Origin: Sphingomonas oligoaromativorans
Lineage (GTDB): Bacteria; Pseudomonadota; Alphaproteobacteria; Sphingomonadales; Sphingomonadaceae
Direction: 5' to 3'
Length of the DNA stretch: 64,000 nt
Assembly (NCBI RefSeq): GCF_011762195.1
Contig: NZ_JAASQK010000005.1
Coordinates: 248,001-312,000, forward strand
In this document: positions 56,850 to 64,000 of the stretch, piece after piece
How the letters are laid out: the number at the start of each line of letters is the position of its first letter
Numbering within the stretch: position 1 is the stretch's first letter
The notes under the pieces: generated by a model
What the model saw: the letters and a program-made list of their open reading frames with translations, nothing else
What the model was told of the DNA's origin: nothing
Database searches by the model: none
Position numbers and translations under genes: made by a program

Positions 56850-57802
56850 GCCGCGATCCTTCCCTCGGTCATGGCGGCGTCGCGCAGGGAGAGAAGGAAA
56901 TCGGCGGCCTTGCTGGCGGCAGATGCCGCACGGAAGATCGCGCGATTATCCTCGCGCAACACCTCGAGCCAACTTGCCAGATAGTCGGCGTGACGGACGG
57001 TCGGCACGATGCCCAGCGCCGCGCAGAGGAAGGCCGAACCCATTTCAGCCGCCAGTTCCTCGCGGGCATAATCCTTGGTGCCGAACCGACCGGAGAGATT
57101 GCGGACCAGACGCGAGGTGTGCCCGGTCCAGTGGGTCAGTTCGTGTAGTGCGGTGCGGTAGTAATTGATCTGGTCGTAGAAGGCCGGTTGCGGCGGCACT
57201 TGGATGAAATCGGGGGTCGGGGCGTAGAAAGCCTTATTCCCGCCAATACGGAAATCCGCATTTGAGGCTTTGATGAGCGCCTCGGCGGTTGGGACGATTT
57301 CGCGTTCAGGAAGCGGCTGGGGATCGGTCGCCAGACCGGGCCGCAAACCCTCGCACTGGTCGATATTGAACACGGTAAACCGCTTGAGGAAGGGAATGGC
57401 GCGGGGGTCTTCGTCTGCCCGCTGCGCGCGCTCGGCCTCGCCCTTGGGAATGAAGCGGTCGGCATAGACAACGGTCGTTCCCTTCTCGCCCTTGCGGACG
57501 CAACCGCCCGCCTCCAGCGCCTGCCGGAAGGTCAGCCACGATTGCTGGGAATAGCCGCCGCCGATGACGGCGCCCCAAAGGATCAGGACGTTGACGCCCG
57601 AATAGCTGCGGGCGGTGAGCGCGTTGCGCGGAAGGCCGGGATTGATCGCGCCAGCGGTGCCCCAAGGCTGGACCCACGGGAAACGCCCCGCCTCCAGTTC
57701 CGCGATGATCTTGGCGGTGATGTCGTCGTAAAGGTTGGTCGTCGGTTGCGCGGCAGCCTGTGCGGCCTCACCACGCGCGCGACGGTTGATGCTCTTGGCC
57801 AT
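56846..57802 (-). CDS. ardC: ArdC-type antirestriction / ssDNA-binding protein
   Basis: A 318-residue protein with the N-terminal ArdC-like domain (NLYDDITAKIIAELEAGRFP, PWVQPW, YSGVNVLILWGA, GEKGTTVVYADRFIPKGEAE) and a C-terminal zincin-like metallopeptidase domain with HELTHWTGH and EELAAEMGSAFLC. ArdC of IncW plasmids binds single-stranded DNA and protects entering DNA from restriction. ATG 57802 is preferred over the long proline-rich frame. It heads the ardC-DUF2958 pair; parB follows after 85 bases. Confidence 0.92.
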   Translation of the reverse strand: MAKSINRRARGEAAQAAAQPTTNLYDDITAKIIAELEAGRFPWVQPWGTAGAINPGLPRNALTARSYSGVNVLILWGAVIGGGYSQQSWLTFRQALEAGGCVRKGEKGTTVVYADRFIPKGEAERAQRADEDPRAIPFLKRFTVFNIDQCEGLRPGLATDPQPLPEREIVPTAEALIKASNADFRIGGNKAFYAPTPDFIQVPPQPAFYDQINYYRTALHELTHWTGHTSRLVRNLSGRFGTKDYAREELAAEMGSAFLCAALGIVPTVRHADYLASWLEVLREDNRAIFRAASAASKAADFLLSLRDAAMTEGRIAA

Positions 57803-58014
57803 CGGTGTCCTCCATCCCGCCCAAAAACAGCAAGCCTCCCCGGAAGCGGGGGGTGGACGGCGAGACGACCGAAGAGGCCCGCTTCGAGCGGCGGGCGGCA
57901 CCGGAACGGGCGCAACGCAGTGGAGCAGCCGGGCGAAGCCAAGGCTTGCCGGCCGCCGTGGCGGGCCTAGCAGGGAGTGCCGGCCGCACCCCGCTCTACG
58001 GGAGAGGCTCCAAC

Positions 58015-58073
58015 GACGCCGCCGCGCCCAGGCGCGGCGTCATCAGATGGGGGCGTTGCGGGGGCGCAGCCCC
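58015..58073. other. GC-rich stem-loops upstream of ardC
   Basis: In the 371-base stretch 57803-58173 without a gene, two stem-loops stand out: GACGCCGCCGCGCC (58015-58028) against GGCGCGGCGTC (58031-58041), and GGGGC-GCA-GCCCC (58061-58073), followed by CTGCAG and AAGGGG. They may belong to the ardC leader or to a single-strand promoter or oriT-type structure for early expression on entry. The rest of the stretch shows nothing beyond the inverted repeat at 58113. Confidence 0.35.
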
Positions 58074-58112
58074 TGCAGAAGGGGTCCGAGGAGACGGCAC
58101 GGCTCATCGGCA

Positions 58113-58142
58113 GGGGAAGACTTTCCCATAGGCGCTAACTTA
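58113..58142 (+). repeat. Left copy of a 30-bp inverted repeat
   Basis: Reading inward it is GGGGAAGACTTTCCC then ATAGGCGCTAACTTA. The right partner at 63218-63247 matches it in inverse orientation at 26 of 30 positions; the differences are confined to the centre of the palindromic GGGAAGACTTTCCC. Ends beginning GGGG and finishing in a TAA-type motif recall Tn3-family termini, but no 5-bp duplication flanks the pair. Confidence 0.6.
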
Positions 58143-58173
58143 GGGGTGGACGGCAAGAATCGGTCTGTGATTC

Positions 58174-59485
58174 ATGAGGAGGATGGACTCCGAAACCCAT
58201 CCCCATTTCGACATTGCATGGCGTGCGTTGCTGTCGCGTTTGCCGGCCAATCTGGATCTCGACCAAAGCGCGCGCGAGCACGGCGCGTTGAAGCGCAGGC
58301 GGGTAGTGCGGGATGGCGCGACCATGCTCCGGCTGGCACTAGCCTATGGGCCAGGCGGAATGAGCCTACGGTCTGCAGCGGCGTGGGCGGCCGGATGCGA
58401 TATCGCGCATTTGTCGGATGTCGGCCTGTTGAAACGCCTCAAAGGGGCCAACGACTGGTTGAGTTATATCGCCGCATCCTTGCTCAACGATAATATCCGC
58501 GAGGGGCGTGCCGAACGACGGCTGCGGATCGTCGATGGCAGCGTGATCCGCTCATCAGGCAAACCCGGCACGAACTGGCGGCTTCATGCAACTTATGATC
58601 CGGCCGAAGGGCGGTTCAGCCAACTTGAAATCAGTGATACGCATGGTGGGGAGAACCTGTCGCGCCACACCTTCGAAAAGGGCGATCTCGTCTTGGCAGA
58701 CCGAGGATATGCCCGGACGCCGGGGTTGATGCATGTTCGTGAGATGGGAGCGGACTTCATCATGCGGATCGGCTGGTCCGCGATCCGATTGCTGACACCA
58801 ACCGGCGCACGGCTGGATTGGAATGCCCTATACGCTGGGATGCAACCTGGAGAAATCGCCGAACATGAAGTGCTGGTTGATCATTCCGGCCGTAAACGCG
58901 GGGTGCCCGGCGCCTCAACATTCCGTTGCCGTCTGATCATCCGGCGCAAAGACGAGGCTTCGTCGGAACGAACTCGCAAGGCAATATGGTTTGACCATAG
59001 GAGGAAGCAGCGGGTGGCAGCGAACCCGAATCCCTTGACGGTCGCATCTGCGGATTTCCTACTATTGCTGACTTCGGTTCCCGCACGGGAGATGTCTCCT
59101 GACAATGCGATCGCGACCTATCGCCTGCGGTGGCAGATCGAACTGGCGTTCAAACGCCTCAAAAGCGGGCTCGGAATCGATGCGCTTCCGGCGCGCGACA
59201 GCCAACTCGCCCGCTCATGGCTCGCGGCATATCTCATCGCCGGGTTGTTGATCGACGAGGCCGTCGCCGACAGCCTCGCTTTTCCCCCCTGCGTCGGCGC
59301 CACCGCCGGGCGCGCACCTGTCGCTGTGGCGAATCCAAAAAATCCTGAGGAACGTACTTCTGGTCGCGATCCTCGGAGAAGTTCGCCTCACCGGGATCGG
59401 ACAAAGCCTCGCAGGCGCCGCCAGAACCCTATGCGAGCCACCCCGACGAAGGATATCGCAGTTCAGCCAGCTACGCGCACTATGA
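58174..59485 (+). pseudogene. IS4-family transposase, frameshifted near the C-terminus
   Basis: An IS4-type DDE transposase: IVDGSVIRSSGKPGTNWRLH with the first aspartate, LVLADRGYARTPGLMHVREM with the second, and YRLRWQIELAFKRLKSGLGI with the YREK-like glutamate box. After DEAVADSLAFPP the frame turns to nonsense and would run to 59586, while the family ending (SLWRIQKILRNVLLVAILGE, then GAARTLCEPPRRRISQF) continues in another frame to TGA 59483-59485. One extra base in the T4C6 run at 59280-59289 explains it. The active-site part is intact. The terminal repeats of this IS were not identified. Confidence 0.8.
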
Positions 59486-59649
59486 CACCGCATGTTCCGG
59501 CTCTACATCTTCATCGAATACCATGCCGCTCTGGCGATCAATCCGGAAATGACCAATCAGGCTTGAACAAACGTCTTGGCCGGTAAGGCAAGGATGAGCG
59601 GCATGGGCATCAAAAAAGAAGGCGTTTACCCCCTACACACACGTTGCGC

Positions 59650-59874
59650 TTAGCCGCTTATCCCGCGTGGCTTGAATAGGCGATATCTGTAGGGATCGCC
59701 CCGCTCACCAAGCCCGGTTCGATCGATCATCCTTATCTGCAACAGCGCCCTGATCTCGCCAATTATCTGTCGAGAGTCGGCATAGTCGCCGAAGAGCGCT
59801 TCGACGAGTTGCTGCTGTGTCAATCCCGGCCTCTTCTCGATCAGCGCGAGAAGCATGTTGGTCGTCGTCACCAT
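59650..59874 (-). CDS. Small winged-helix-like hypothetical protein
   Basis: A 74-residue frame from ATG 59874: MVTTTNMLLALIEKRPGLTQ, QQLVEALFGDYADSRQIIGE and a C-terminal strand region with YRYRLFKPRGISG. The helix pattern (GLTQQQLVEALFG as recognition part) suggests a small winged-helix DNA-binding protein. The longer frame to 60063 has no ribosome site and poor composition. Confidence 0.5.
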   Translation of the reverse strand: MVTTTNMLLALIEKRPGLTQQQLVEALFGDYADSRQIIGEIRALLQIRMIDRTGLGERGDPYRYRLFKPRGISG

Positions 59875-60122
59875 ACCGCCGCCATCGCCACTAGCCCGAT
59901 CATGATTCCTACATCCTTCTTGCCCGCCACGCGGTGACGCGAAATCCCATATAAAGATATCTGCATATCGCCGATACCACGTAATCGGCAAGGCGGCCCG
60001 CTTTTCCGGGCCATTTTGCGCAGCCGAAACGACCGTATTGTGAGCTATGACGTGTAACGCCACACTTCCAATTCCCCGTTCGTTCCCGTATATGGCGTTC
60101 CTGAGGTTTAGGAGTCATCGCT

Positions 60123-60719
60123 GTGGAAGCAGAGTTCATCGCTCGCATGCGGGCTGAGCAACGGGAGCTAGAGCGCAAGCTTAAGGCCGTTCGCGACCTG
60201 CTCGCGGCGTATGGTGCTGAGCCGGCGGCAGAGCCTAACGCCACAATCGCCGAAACCTCAGCCATCGAAATTGCCTCGGCTAATGCGGTCGCCGAGAAGA
60301 AGCCTGCCGCCAGCCCGAGGCCGAAAGTAGGGATGGATGGGTTCGGCGATTATGGACGCACGATCATAGCAGAGTGCATGAGGGCCATGCTCCTTACGCC
60401 CCAGATGCCGATCAAGACGCGACGGCTGGTCGAGATTCTCGAGTCTATGAATGTCGGCATCACCGGCGACAACAAAATCAATGCGGTGGGAGCCCTGCTG
60501 TCTCGCAGCATAGACATTACGAGTCATGGGAAGGCTGGATGGACGGTAAACGATCCTCACACGGCCCTTGAGATCGTGGGCAAATATGCCCGCCCAATAA
60601 ATGAGGCGTCCGCAGCGGATGCCGTGGACGCCTCAGAAACCGCGCTGCACGCGCAAGAAGAAGGAGACCACCGGAATGAGCCATCATTCCTTCGGGTGGC
60701 GGGGGCGGCAACCCCTTAG
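60123..60719 (+). CDS. Hypothetical protein, possible HARE-HTH domain
   Basis: A 198-residue protein from GTG 60123. A coiled-coil N-terminus (MRAEQRELERKLKAVRDLLA) and an alanine/proline-rich linker lead to a small domain (ECMRAMLLTPQMPIKTRRLV, EILESMNVGITGDNKINAVG, ALLSRSIDITSHGKAGWTV) that resembles a HARE-HTH winged helix, a domain linked to restriction and chromatin proteins. A charged tail ends the chain. The domain call is by eye. It lies in the IR-bounded segment ahead of vapD. Confidence 0.55.
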   Translation: MEAEFIARMRAEQRELERKLKAVRDLLAAYGAEPAAEPNATIAETSAIEIASANAVAEKKPAASPRPKVGMDGFGDYGRTIIAECMRAMLLTPQMPIKTRRLVEILESMNVGITGDNKINAVGALLSRSIDITSHGKAGWTVNDPHTALEIVGKYARPINEASAADAVDASETALHAQEEGDHRNEPSFLRVAGAATP

Positions 60720-60854
60720 CTACCCATTGCTCTTGTTAGAGAGCTAGTGGACGCCGTGGCGGGGATCGCTCCCTGCCACGGCTCTCTGCTAGCAAATCCT
60801 GAGGGATTCGTCTATAGGAGACGGGTATCCACCCGCTTTCCGAAAGGGTTCCTC

Positions 60855-61241
60855 ATGTCCGTTGTGCGTCTCAATCAGAAGCGCATGGCGCCGCCGCAGG
60901 CGGCATATAAGAGGGCCAAGAGAGTGTACGCGATTACCTTCGATCTCGATGGAAAGATTGCGGAAGCAATGTGCGGCGCGAGCTGGCGCGGCACCTGCTA
61001 TGCAAAAATCCAAAGTGTGTTCGCTGAGCACGGCTTTGGGCGGGTGCAGGGAAGCGTCTATTTCGGCGACCAGGATTCAGATGCTGTCCGTTGCGTGTTG
61101 GCAGTTCAGGATGCCGACCGCCGGTTCTCTTGGTTCGGCCGCGCCGTGAGGGATCTTCGGATGCTTCGCGTGGACGAGGATAACGATTTGCTTCCGTTGC
61201 TCAGCAATCGCCTTCGTCTCAATGGTGAGAATGCGGCTTGA
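60855..61241 (+). CDS. vapD: VapD-family endoribonuclease
   Basis: A 128-residue protein. After a 23-residue basic extension it has the VapD fold, a Cas2-like ferredoxin: VYAITFDLDGKIAEAMCGAS with the catalytic aspartate region, HGFGRVQGSVYFGDQDSDAV and SWFGRAVRDLRMLRVDEDND. VapD enzymes cleave RNA and act as toxins or persistence factors in Helicobacter and Haemophilus. The N-terminal extension is unusual, since most start directly at the first strand. ATG 60855 fits a normal spacing from the upstream region. The partner gene overlaps its stop. Confidence 0.88.
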   Translation: MSVVRLNQKRMAPPQAAYKRAKRVYAITFDLDGKIAEAMCGASWRGTCYAKIQSVFAEHGFGRVQGSVYFGDQDSDAVRCVLAVQDADRRFSWFGRAVRDLRMLRVDEDNDLLPLLSNRLRLNGENAA

Positions 61242-61438
61242 AACCTGACAAGCGCCTCACCTTAGCCGATGCTCTCGCCGAAGGACGGTTAGAGGACTTC
61301 ATCACCCAAGCGGAACGCGATGGTGTTGGCCCGGCCGACCCAGCCGAGTTCGACCGATTAGTCGCGAAAGCTACAGCGCCGCAACCATCAGATCGAACAT
61401 CGCGTTCATCCGCTCGCGGTGGTTCGCGCGGAAAGTGA
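61238..61438 (+). CDS. VapX-like partner of VapD
   Basis: A 66-residue frame from TTG 61238, overlapping the vapD stop (TTGA): KPDKRLTLADALAEGRLEDF, ITQAERDGVGPADPAEFDRL, then a basic serine/arginine tail. This is the short acidic protein often found after vapD genes and likely its antitoxin. The last 22 residues are encoded on the strand opposite the IS1595 transposase C-terminus, so either gene's end may be altered by insertion. Confidence 0.65.
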   Translation: MKPDKRLTLADALAEGRLEDFITQAERDGVGPADPAEFDRLVAKATAPQPSDRTSRSSARGGSRGK

Positions 61439-62270
61439 ACTCGTCCAGATAGCGCGCCATGTGCTTGCCGCTGATCTGGACATGGGTTGAGCGCACCGAC
61501 GCTTTGAACAGCCGCCAGAAGCCCTCCACGGCGTTGGTGGAGTGCGTGACGCCCTGCCGGTAGTCGTAGCGGCTCCATTCCTTCGCGGCGTGCTTCACAG
61601 AGCCGTGAACGTAGCCGTCGCCTTCCAGTAAGCCGTAGGACATCAGTTCGTCCGTCGAGACGACCGAACCTTTCTCGACAACCTCGTTCACGACCGCGCG
61701 CAGCGTCGGCTTCTTCACGTCGGGAATGATACGGGTGACGAGCGGGCCACCCTCTTCCTGCATCCCCATCACGATCGTCTTACCAGCCGCGCCACGGCCA
61801 CGCTTGCCGCCAGAGCGACGACCGCCGACATAGGCCTCGTCCGCCTGCACATGGCCCGAGAGCAGGCCGTCGAAATCCGCCTTGCCCATCAGGGTGCGGA
61901 TTTGCATCCCGATCCGGTAAGCCGTCTTGTAGGTCACGCCGAGCTGGCGCTGGAGTTCCTTGCCGCTGACACCGTGGCGCGTGGTGGCGAAGAGATACAT
62001 CGCATAGAACCACGAAACGAGCGGCGTGCGGGTGTCATGCAGGATCGTGTTCGCAGTCGGTGCGATCTGGTGCAGGCAGTGCGGGCAGGCATAGACGCGA
62101 CGATCGCGCAGCTTGTGAAACTCGCCTTCTACGCCGCACGCCGCGCAATCCATCGTCGTGCCGCCAAAGCGCACGTTCATGATGTGAACGAGGCAGGCGT
62201 CGTCGTTAGGGAAGCGAGCGAAGAACTCGCGAACCGACATGGCGACAACGGCGGAGGGCTTCTTGCTCAT
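61371..62270 (-). CDS. IS1595-family transposase
   Basis: A 299-residue transposase with an N-terminal zinc ribbon (CAACGVEGEFHKLRDRRVYA, CPHC) and a DDN/DDE core: aspartate in VQADEAYVGGRRSGGKRGRG, second in STDELMSYGLLE and asparagine/glutamate in THSTNAVEGFWR. Length is complete. A possible right terminus is GGGGTGATTCTCAAAC (minus strand, 62366-62351). No matching left end was seen beyond the stop codon at 61371. Confidence 0.92.
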   Translation of the reverse strand: MSKKPSAVVAMSVREFFARFPNDDACLVHIMNVRFGGTTMDCAACGVEGEFHKLRDRRVYACPHCLHQIAPTANTILHDTRTPLVSWFYAMYLFATTRHGVSGKELQRQLGVTYKTAYRIGMQIRTLMGKADFDGLLSGHVQADEAYVGGRRSGGKRGRGAAGKTIVMGMQEEGGPLVTRIIPDVKKPTLRAVVNEVVEKGSVVSTDELMSYGLLEGDGYVHGSVKHAAKEWSRYDYRQGVTHSTNAVEGFWRLFKASVRSTHVQISGKHMARYLDEFTFRANHRERMNAMFDLMVAAL

Positions 62271-62525
62271 GCGTCATCATATGCCCGAAACCCGAACGTG
62301 GGTCAAGGGGATAAACGCCAAAAAGAAACTACCTTTATCAGCATGATCAAGTTTGAGAATCACCCCGGACCTTCTTTGCCGTGCTGAATGGCTCAGCCTT
62401 TTTTCGGCGACAGCGAGCACCTTTTGGCGTGCACCGCTCACGCTCACAGGTGTGGACGCAATAGCTACCGACGAACAAACAAATTCGCTGACACAGAGGC
62501 TCAGCAAAAGGACCGAACGCATGAT

Positions 62526-63023
62526 CTATTGCACCATTACAGAATGATATTGGACCTCCAGTGTCGGCGCTTGAGCGTTCGGTTTCCGGACCAGCATCGC
62601 CACCCCATTCATACTTGGAGCGAACGGGTCACCCCAATATGCCTCTTCCGCACCGGGAAATCGCTTGGATAGATCATAAGCGTCGGTCGCATGGGGCTTC
62701 CACTTCGGGCTACCCGTGATCAGCGCAATTATCCGTTGTCGCAATTCTTGGCTGACCGGCCCGTAGATCGCCACGCCGCATGTCATTGCTCGCGGACTGG
62801 TGCCTTCATAGGAAAAAGTCTGAGCCGCGCCCTCCACCGGGACGACGCGCACTGCCGTCCCTTCGATGAGCCCGGGTGGTATTTGTGCTGCATCCGATGG
62901 TGGCGGCAACTTGGCCGAAAAAGACCCGAGACAACGGGAAAGGGCTGTCTCGACGTTCCCCTCTGGCACAGGCGTCGTGCCTCCCGACGTGATTGCGGCA
63001 AGCGTGATCAGAACGGCCAGCAT
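62526..63023 (-). CDS. Exported hypothetical protein
   Basis: A 165-residue protein from ATG 63023 with a short hydrophobic N-terminus (MLAVLITLAAITSGGTTPVP), so probably exported. The mature part has two cysteines (LSRCLGSF, MTCGVAIYG) and a VSQELRQRIIALITGSPKWK segment. No family recognised. It lies alone inside the IR-bounded segment. Confidence 0.6.
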   Translation of the reverse strand: MLAVLITLAAITSGGTTPVPEGNVETALSRCLGSFSAKLPPPSDAAQIPPGLIEGTAVRVVPVEGAAQTFSYEGTSPRAMTCGVAIYGPVSQELRQRIIALITGSPKWKPHATDAYDLSKRFPGAEEAYWGDPFAPSMNGVAMLVRKPNAQAPTLEVQYHSVMVQ

Positions 63024-63217
63024 CAAACCCTCCGGTACGCGATCCTTCGCAGATTAGAGCGAACGGCGTCGTGGCGGAAGCCCATGATAGCTCCGTAGAG
63101 GCCCCGTTGGCGCAGCCTGAGCTCGGCCGCTTCCAGGTGCAGCAATGTGGCCCAAGGGGGCAAGGCTTGGTCGACCGCTGACCAACCATTGTGTCGGGCG
63201 CCGGCGGCTAATCGCGT

Positions 63218-63247
63218 TAAGTTAGCGCCTATGGGAAGACTTTCCCC
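63218..63247 (-). repeat. Right copy of the 30-bp inverted repeat
   Basis: Plus strand: TAAGTTAGCGCCTAT then GGGAAGACTTTCCCC, the inverse of 58113-58142 at 26 of 30 positions. Two more small palindromes follow at once: CCACG-AAC-CGTGG (63247-63259) and GAGGC-AA-GCCTC (63262-63273). Confidence 0.6.
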
Positions 63248-63305
63248 CACGAACCGTGGTTGAGGCAAGCCTCGGGTTATGGGAAAACGGCCGCAGGAGT
63301 GCACG

Positions 63306-63638
63306 ATGGCAGCAACCGATCATCAGGAAGACTATGTCGCAAGGCTACGTCGCGCCATGGTTCGGGCCATCTGTGAGGTGTCTGTTCCAGAGCCAGACCC
63401 TTTAACAGGCGAGAACGGCGACACGCTCTACATCGGATCTACCGAAGTCTGCGAAGCGCTGACCATTTTGCTCGCCGAGTTCCTCGAAGGGGTGCCAGGG
63501 CTTGATACGCCGCGCGACATCCGCGCTCTCTCGGAAGGTGTGGCCAAGAAGTTGCGATTGGGGATCGCCGAGATACGACGCGTTCGCGCAGAAACCGGTT
63601 CTGACCCACCGCCATCGATCATCATCAGGTCAAACTAA
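63306..63638 (+). CDS. Hypothetical protein upstream of trbB
   Basis: A 110-residue acidic protein from ATG 63306 with AGGAG eight bases upstream. Two helices (MAATDHQEDYVARLRRAMVR, then ALTILLAEFLEGVPGLDTPR) and a C-terminal helix (EGVAKKLRLGIAEIRRVRAE) suggest a small all-helical fold. No family recognised. It reads in the same direction as trbB, 149 bases before it, and may be co-transcribed. Confidence 0.6.
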   Translation: MAATDHQEDYVARLRRAMVRAICEVSVPEPDPLTGENGDTLYIGSTEVCEALTILLAEFLEGVPGLDTPRDIRALSEGVAKKLRLGIAEIRRVRAETGSDPPPSIIIRSN

Positions 63639-63787
63639 AGTAGGCGGCGCACCGGAACCGCCGTTTGCTTGTCTTTTTGCGCTATGGTTCGACGCCGCAA
63701 GTGTGTTGTTGATCTGCGGCCCGACTGCCTCTCTTTAAGTGCTCGCCCCCGATCGATCCCTCCGATCCGGGGGGAAAGGGCAGCATT

Positions 63788-64000
63788 GTGGCAGTCGAAC
63801 CGTTTCGATCCGAGGCAAGTGCGCGCGGGGCAAAGATGCTTCGCACCGCGCTCGGTCCCGCGATCATCGGCTTTCTGTCCGAACCATCGGTCGTCGAGGT
63901 CATGCTCAACCCCGATGGTCGCCTCTGGGTTGATCGGCTGGGCGAAGGCCTTGTCGACACAGGTGCCATTCTCTCGCCGTCGGATGGCGAACGCATCATC
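63788..64000 (+). CDS. trbB: TrbB conjugative ATPase, N-terminal part
   Basis: The window ends in this gene; 71 codons are visible from GTG 63788. They include MLRTALGPAIIGFLSEPSVV, EVMLNPDGRLWVDRLGEGLV and GAILSPSDGERII, the start of TrbB/VirB11-type ATPases. The Walker motifs lie beyond the window. TrbB energises the type IV mating channel and is the first gene of the trb operon. It normally follows copG; here it is about 38 kb away on the opposite strand. Confidence 0.85.
   Translation, partial: MAVEPFRSEASARGAKMLRTALGPAIIGFLSEPSVVEVMLNPDGRLWVDRLGEGLVDTGAILSPSDGERII

Noticed and set aside
58108-63252. Target site duplication around the 30-bp inverted repeats
   Set aside because: The five bases outside each repeat (CGGCA left, CACGA right) differ, so a simple Tn3-type insertion is not shown.

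Overview
The window is high-GC DNA from an alphaproteobacterium, most likely a sphingomonad (Sphingomonadales). This rests on the gene families and their pairing: class I fumarase, DUF3175, DUF2721, a DUF5597-type GH35 enzyme, a PutA without its own DNA-binding domain beside a divergent Lrp-type regulator, and the DUF736/DUF2840/DUF3363/RepA conjugation genes. No rRNA or CRISPR array was seen. The only tRNA sequence is a 3' half used as an attachment site.

Bases 1-23886 are ordinary chromosome. In order: osmC (cut by the window edge), a CMD-family protein, a DUF2721 membrane protein, a tiny minus-strand transcript with an 18-codon ORF and a perfect Shine-Dalgarno, DUF3175 with a 49-codon neighbour, a lipoprotein, uvrB, a beta-barrel protein, fumarase and an MFS transporter. 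Then comes a carbohydrate cluster (8.8-17.3 kb): GH29 alpha-L-fucosidase, PA14-containing GH31, GH35 beta-galactosidase and a LacI regulator. This set of activities fits removal of fucose, xylose and galactose from xyloglucan oligosaccharides. Cytochrome b561 with an SrpA-type catalase, ybaK, and putA with its Lrp regulator follow.

Bases 23887-64000 are the left 40 kb of an integrative and conjugative element inserted in a tRNA-Thr(GGT) gene. The tRNA 3' half is at the left junction, so the intact tRNA should lie past the right end, outside the window. The element starts with a tyrosine integrase that carries an extra C-terminal helix-turn-helix. Its backbone, mostly on the minus strand, reads from right to left: ArdC, DUF2958, ParB, DUF736, a membrane protein, DUF736, regulators, RepA with iterons, ParA and an RHH partner, DUF2840, TraF, DUF736, lytic transglycosylase, DUF3363 relaxase, then TraG and a frameshifted CopG. 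Genes from ParA to the lytic transglycosylase overlap or nearly touch. trbB, expected right after copG, instead starts at the far right on the other strand. This suggests an inversion that moved int, the attachment site and trb together.

Two regions are cargo. (1) 28.8-42.4 kb, between relaxase and TraG, is a stress island: phasin-like protein, Crp/Fnr regulator, KatE catalase, thioredoxin-reductase-like enzyme, hemerythrin, low-affinity iron permease-like protein, HWE/HisKA_2 sensor kinase, PRC-barrel, DUF2383, DUF4142, YeaQ/GlsB, transglutaminase and a YbaL-type K+/H+ antiporter. One good EcfG-type general-stress promoter match is present. (2) 53.6-54.4 kb is a plus-strand two-gene cassette, a RelE-like small protein directly followed by a short Shedu-type (DUF4263) nuclease, closed by a strong terminator. 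It is the best candidate for an undescribed defence unit. The 58.1-63.2 kb segment is bounded by 30-bp inverted repeats and holds an IS4 transposase (frameshifted), an IS1595 transposase, a possible HARE-HTH protein and a VapD-type endoribonuclease with a small partner.

Three element genes (copG, the DUF6499/DUF2285 regulator, the IS4 transposase) carry single frameshifts at short repeats, so parts of the element may be decaying. Raw-read confirmation would settle this.
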